Below, in pieces: positions 61,201 to 64,000 of a stretch of 64,000 nucleotides of DNA. The DNA lies in the NCBI GenBank assembly GCA_023846275.1, contig CM043872.1, positions 28,572,670 through 28,636,669 on the forward strand. The letters are read 5' to 3'. Positions within the stretch are counted from its first letter, which is position 1. Every line of letters starts with the position of its first letter. The notes beneath the pieces were generated by a model. That model worked only from the letters and a program-made list of their open reading frames with translations, did not search any database and was not told the origin of the DNA. A program made the translations under genes and the position numbers. The DNA comes from Vanilla planifolia. Its lineage: Eukaryota; Streptophyta; Magnoliopsida; Asparagales; Orchidaceae.

Positions 61201-64000
61201 TGGTTTATAAATAAGAGAATTAGTGGTATATTAAAGCATTGTACAACTTCTATAAATTAATAATATTGTTTGATAAACTCAATGTACTATATGATGGGTT
61301 ATAAGTTAATAATAATAAGAAAGTTGAGTAAATCATATTATATGATGAGGTTGAATACACTGTACGATTAGCTAGAGATACCAAGGGTGTTTGAATTAGA
61401 TAGTTTGATGTTAAGGCATTTTAAAACTTTGATCAAGTTGATAATATAATATTTTATATGAAAGAGGGTAGAGAGTAATTATCAGGAGATATCCTAAAAA
61501 AATAGTAATTACACCTTGATCAATAACAATAAATATTACTTAATAAAATATATCAATAATACAAGTTTATTAAGTTAATTAGGGTTTATGGTATAAAAAT
61601 GAGAACACATATTACTGAAAATGAGCAAATGTGACAAAAATCTACAATGAACTTAAAATATTTTAACTCAAAGATAGTAATGCACATAATAATAGCTATC
61701 ATATTATAAATAAGTCTAAAACTAATATTTATATAAATCTAAAATAAAATATAAATATACTTACATTTATGTAATATCTCTCACATTTATCAAATATATT
61801 GGTCTCTGACCTCTTAGTTTTTACACTATACTCTAAGGACTCAACTTAGTAAATGTCAACAACATATCTTGTAAGAGTTAGTAAAAAGCATGGTATTCTT
61901 AGAAGTAAATCTTAAACCTCTAGTTACATGTAATAAAATAATAAAAAGAGTAAATAAAATAATTAAATAAATAAGATAAAATAATACATGATAATTTGTA
62001 TAAAGAATGTTATAACAATATGTATATAGAAATATACAAACATATCCAACTTATTACAAGCATATAATACTTTTTATTTGCTTTTCATCGTTTTTTATAT
62101 TTATTTTCTTTTTTTATTTTTCTTCTCATATATTTATTCTTCTTCAAGTCCCAAACTTTCTCATGACTAGAAGATCTTATCATATCTCATCATAAGAAGT
62201 CTCAACTCTCTAAAATGTCATGATCATATCTTCAAGTATCATAATATCAAGGAGTAAAATATCTCAACATCATATACTGACATGAAATAAGAGACTCTAA
62301 ACTTTGGAGCCACATCTCTAAATACCTAAAAGATATAAAAGTGAAGTATCTTATTATTACAAAGTTTTGTCCCAAAATATTAACATCTTGTGCTAATGAA
62401 AAAACAAGACTTTTAAAATATTAAAGCCTTGACTTTTATTACCTATGATACTCAAAGTAAAGTATCTCATCATCTTTAAGTCTTTCTCATTTTTAACAAC
62501 TTATTTTAATAAGAAATGAGACACTTAGAATGCTAAAGCCTCATGTTTGAGTAGTTATGACCTCATCACATGATCATTACCCATGATCTCATGTAATGCT
62601 CACATCACCAAACATTCTATAATAATATCAATGAATATCTAAAAACTCACTTCCATCATAAACTTTACATTGGCTATAAAGCACAAATTTTGAACTTTAT
62701 AAGTGATATCATAAACTTTGAAATAAAAGAAATATCTTTTTGGGAAAACTCACATGAGATCCCATAAAAACTTTATAGTTAAGTATTTAATAGTTGCAGT
62801 AGTTTTAGGATGTGTGACCATGCACAATGGGCATTTCTTGAAGAATTAAAGATAATAAAATATAGATAATACTTCAAAATAAAGGTTAAAACGTGATATT
62901 GTGTTATTAGAGTATTTTGTATCTTTCATAGTTCAATGTGGTTAGTTTTGTATTGTTAACCCATAGTTATGATGTTTTGTTTGATAATAATAAATATTAA
63001 GTATTTCTAATAAATTTATTTAAGTGTATTTTAAAATTTTAGATACTTTATACACGTATTTGTGGGAGAACTGAATAAAGAAGATACATAAATGTTATAT
63101 CGTATTAAGATCATCTTGGTTGGAGAGGCAAATCATAAAGGGATATATTTTGAACTTAATTTTAGGTATTTCAAATTTTTTAATTAGAATGTTAAGTTTT
63201 ATTAAAATGTATATTAGAAGATATATAAATTAAATTAAAATTAATCATCTAAAAAATATTTAAGTTTCTACTATTTTTGGTCAATCATTTTTTATTATTT
63301 GGATCGTCGTTTTTTATTTTACAAATATCTTTGAAATCCTTAAATAATATTTACAAAAAAATAATAAATATGCTATAACTATTTTAATTAATTTGTAAAA
63401 ACTTAAAAATTATTAAACCCGCTCGATATAGCTACTACATGTCATTTCGGGTCTAGGCAATTAAGCCCAAACCCATTCGGTACAACAAACTGGCCAAGAA
63501 CCCAAATTCTTTTTTACAAATTAAGTGTAATTAATCACTGGCCAAAAGGGTAATGACGTCTCGATTGAGGCAACTAACCTTGAACAAGTTGCTGGTTTAG
63601 TCGTTTATGCAAACCTATAAAACAAACATTTCCAAGATCTATTTTACCATGTGGGTCTAAAACTCCATCTTGCTTTTGTGCTTGCCTTTTCAAAATGAGG
63701 GAGGAACCACGACCTTTTGATGGTACTATTTGGTGATTGAACAATCCTTGTGTCATCCGCTTTTTTTATAGTACTTTATTATATCCTCTGTTCAATCGAA
63801 CCATTACCTAATCACACTGTCCTAGATTATGCTACATGTAGGATCTAAATCTAATCGTCCGATCATATTTCAGATCTAACAACTCAAATCAATTTTATAT
63901 TTCTAAATAACGTCGATTTATTATCATTTGTCTGATCACCCAGTTTTCACAATCGAACATTCATAGATCATTCCAATCGAAACGAACATTGTGCAACGAC
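58202..64000. other. Right-end AT-rich region without recognised genes
   Basis: No gene or defined element recognised. Blocks with less AT-rich, repeat-like composition occur near 59060-59250, 60720-61000 and 63420-63760; these may be fragments of LTR elements, but no coding domain or paired terminus was found. Short open frames in this stretch look like chance. Confidence 0.5.
58719..58740. repeat. (TA)11 microsatellite
   Basis: A pure TA run from 58719 to 58740. Confidence 0.9.

Noticed and set aside
1..64000. CRISPR-like array, bacterial operon, biosynthetic gene cluster or tRNA gene
   Set aside because: No regularly spaced short repeats beyond microsatellites, no co-oriented functionally related genes, and no convincing tRNA A/B box pair were found by eye. 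A tRNAscan-SE run would settle the last point.

Overview
The window is nuclear DNA from a flowering plant. It is strongly AT-rich, its genes have GT-AG introns with plant-type exon layouts, and it carries degenerate LINE, Ty1/copia and Ty3/gypsy fragments. Every recognisable protein belongs to a plant or general eukaryotic family. Several short exons (IAA33-like, the DUF761 gene, the 54.3-kb gene) are GC-rich against an AT-rich background, which would suit a non-grass monocot; that is an inference and the species cannot be read from the sequence.

Layout. An ERF003-type AP2/ERF factor (+) lies at 2.6-3.2 kb. A complete SNU13/15.5K spliceosomal and snoRNP protein gene (-) spans 4.3-10.4 kb; its 5.4-kb third intron holds the 3' end of a decayed LINE and an unassigned coding-like block. 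An LRK10L-type receptor kinase (-) is at 12.5-13.8 kb, with two possible upstream exons to 14.7 kb. A poor stretch at 14.7-20.9 kb contains a gypsy protease relic at 19.6-20.0 kb. A seven-exon RLCK-VI kinase (-) covers 20.9-23.7 kb. A four-exon VIN3-like/VEL gene (VIL2-like, -) runs from 41.04 to 27.55 kb; its 8.0-kb first intron contains an old Ty1/copia element with decayed LTRs, and its second intron contains a ~0.5-kb tandem duplication. A gene desert at 41.1-50.7 kb holds a two-copy ~370-bp tandem duplication. The right part has an IAA33-like non-canonical Aux/IAA gene (-) at 50.7-51.2 kb, an unnamed plant-specific protein (+) at 54.3-54.9 kb, a broken BCS1-like AAA-ATPase remnant (+) at about 55.7-56.3 kb and a DUF761 gene (+) at 57.5-58.0 kb. 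No gene is recognised from 58.2 to 64.0 kb.

The genes do not form a cluster with a common pathway. They are independent housekeeping (SNU13), chromatin (VIL2-like), hormone/transcription (ERF003-like, IAA33-like) and signalling (two kinases) genes separated by decayed repeats. I rebuilt exon structures by hand from frame continuity, splice dinucleotides and family knowledge. The SNU13, RLCK-VI, VIL2-like, IAA33-like and ERF models close without a frame break and are the strongest calls. I found no CRISPR-like array, no gene cluster and no convincing novel system. The most interesting points are structural: minimal start exons in SNU13 and VIL2-like, intron growth by transposons in the sense orientation, a near poly(A)-only retro-insertion with a target-site duplication, and tandem duplications inside an intron and a gene desert.
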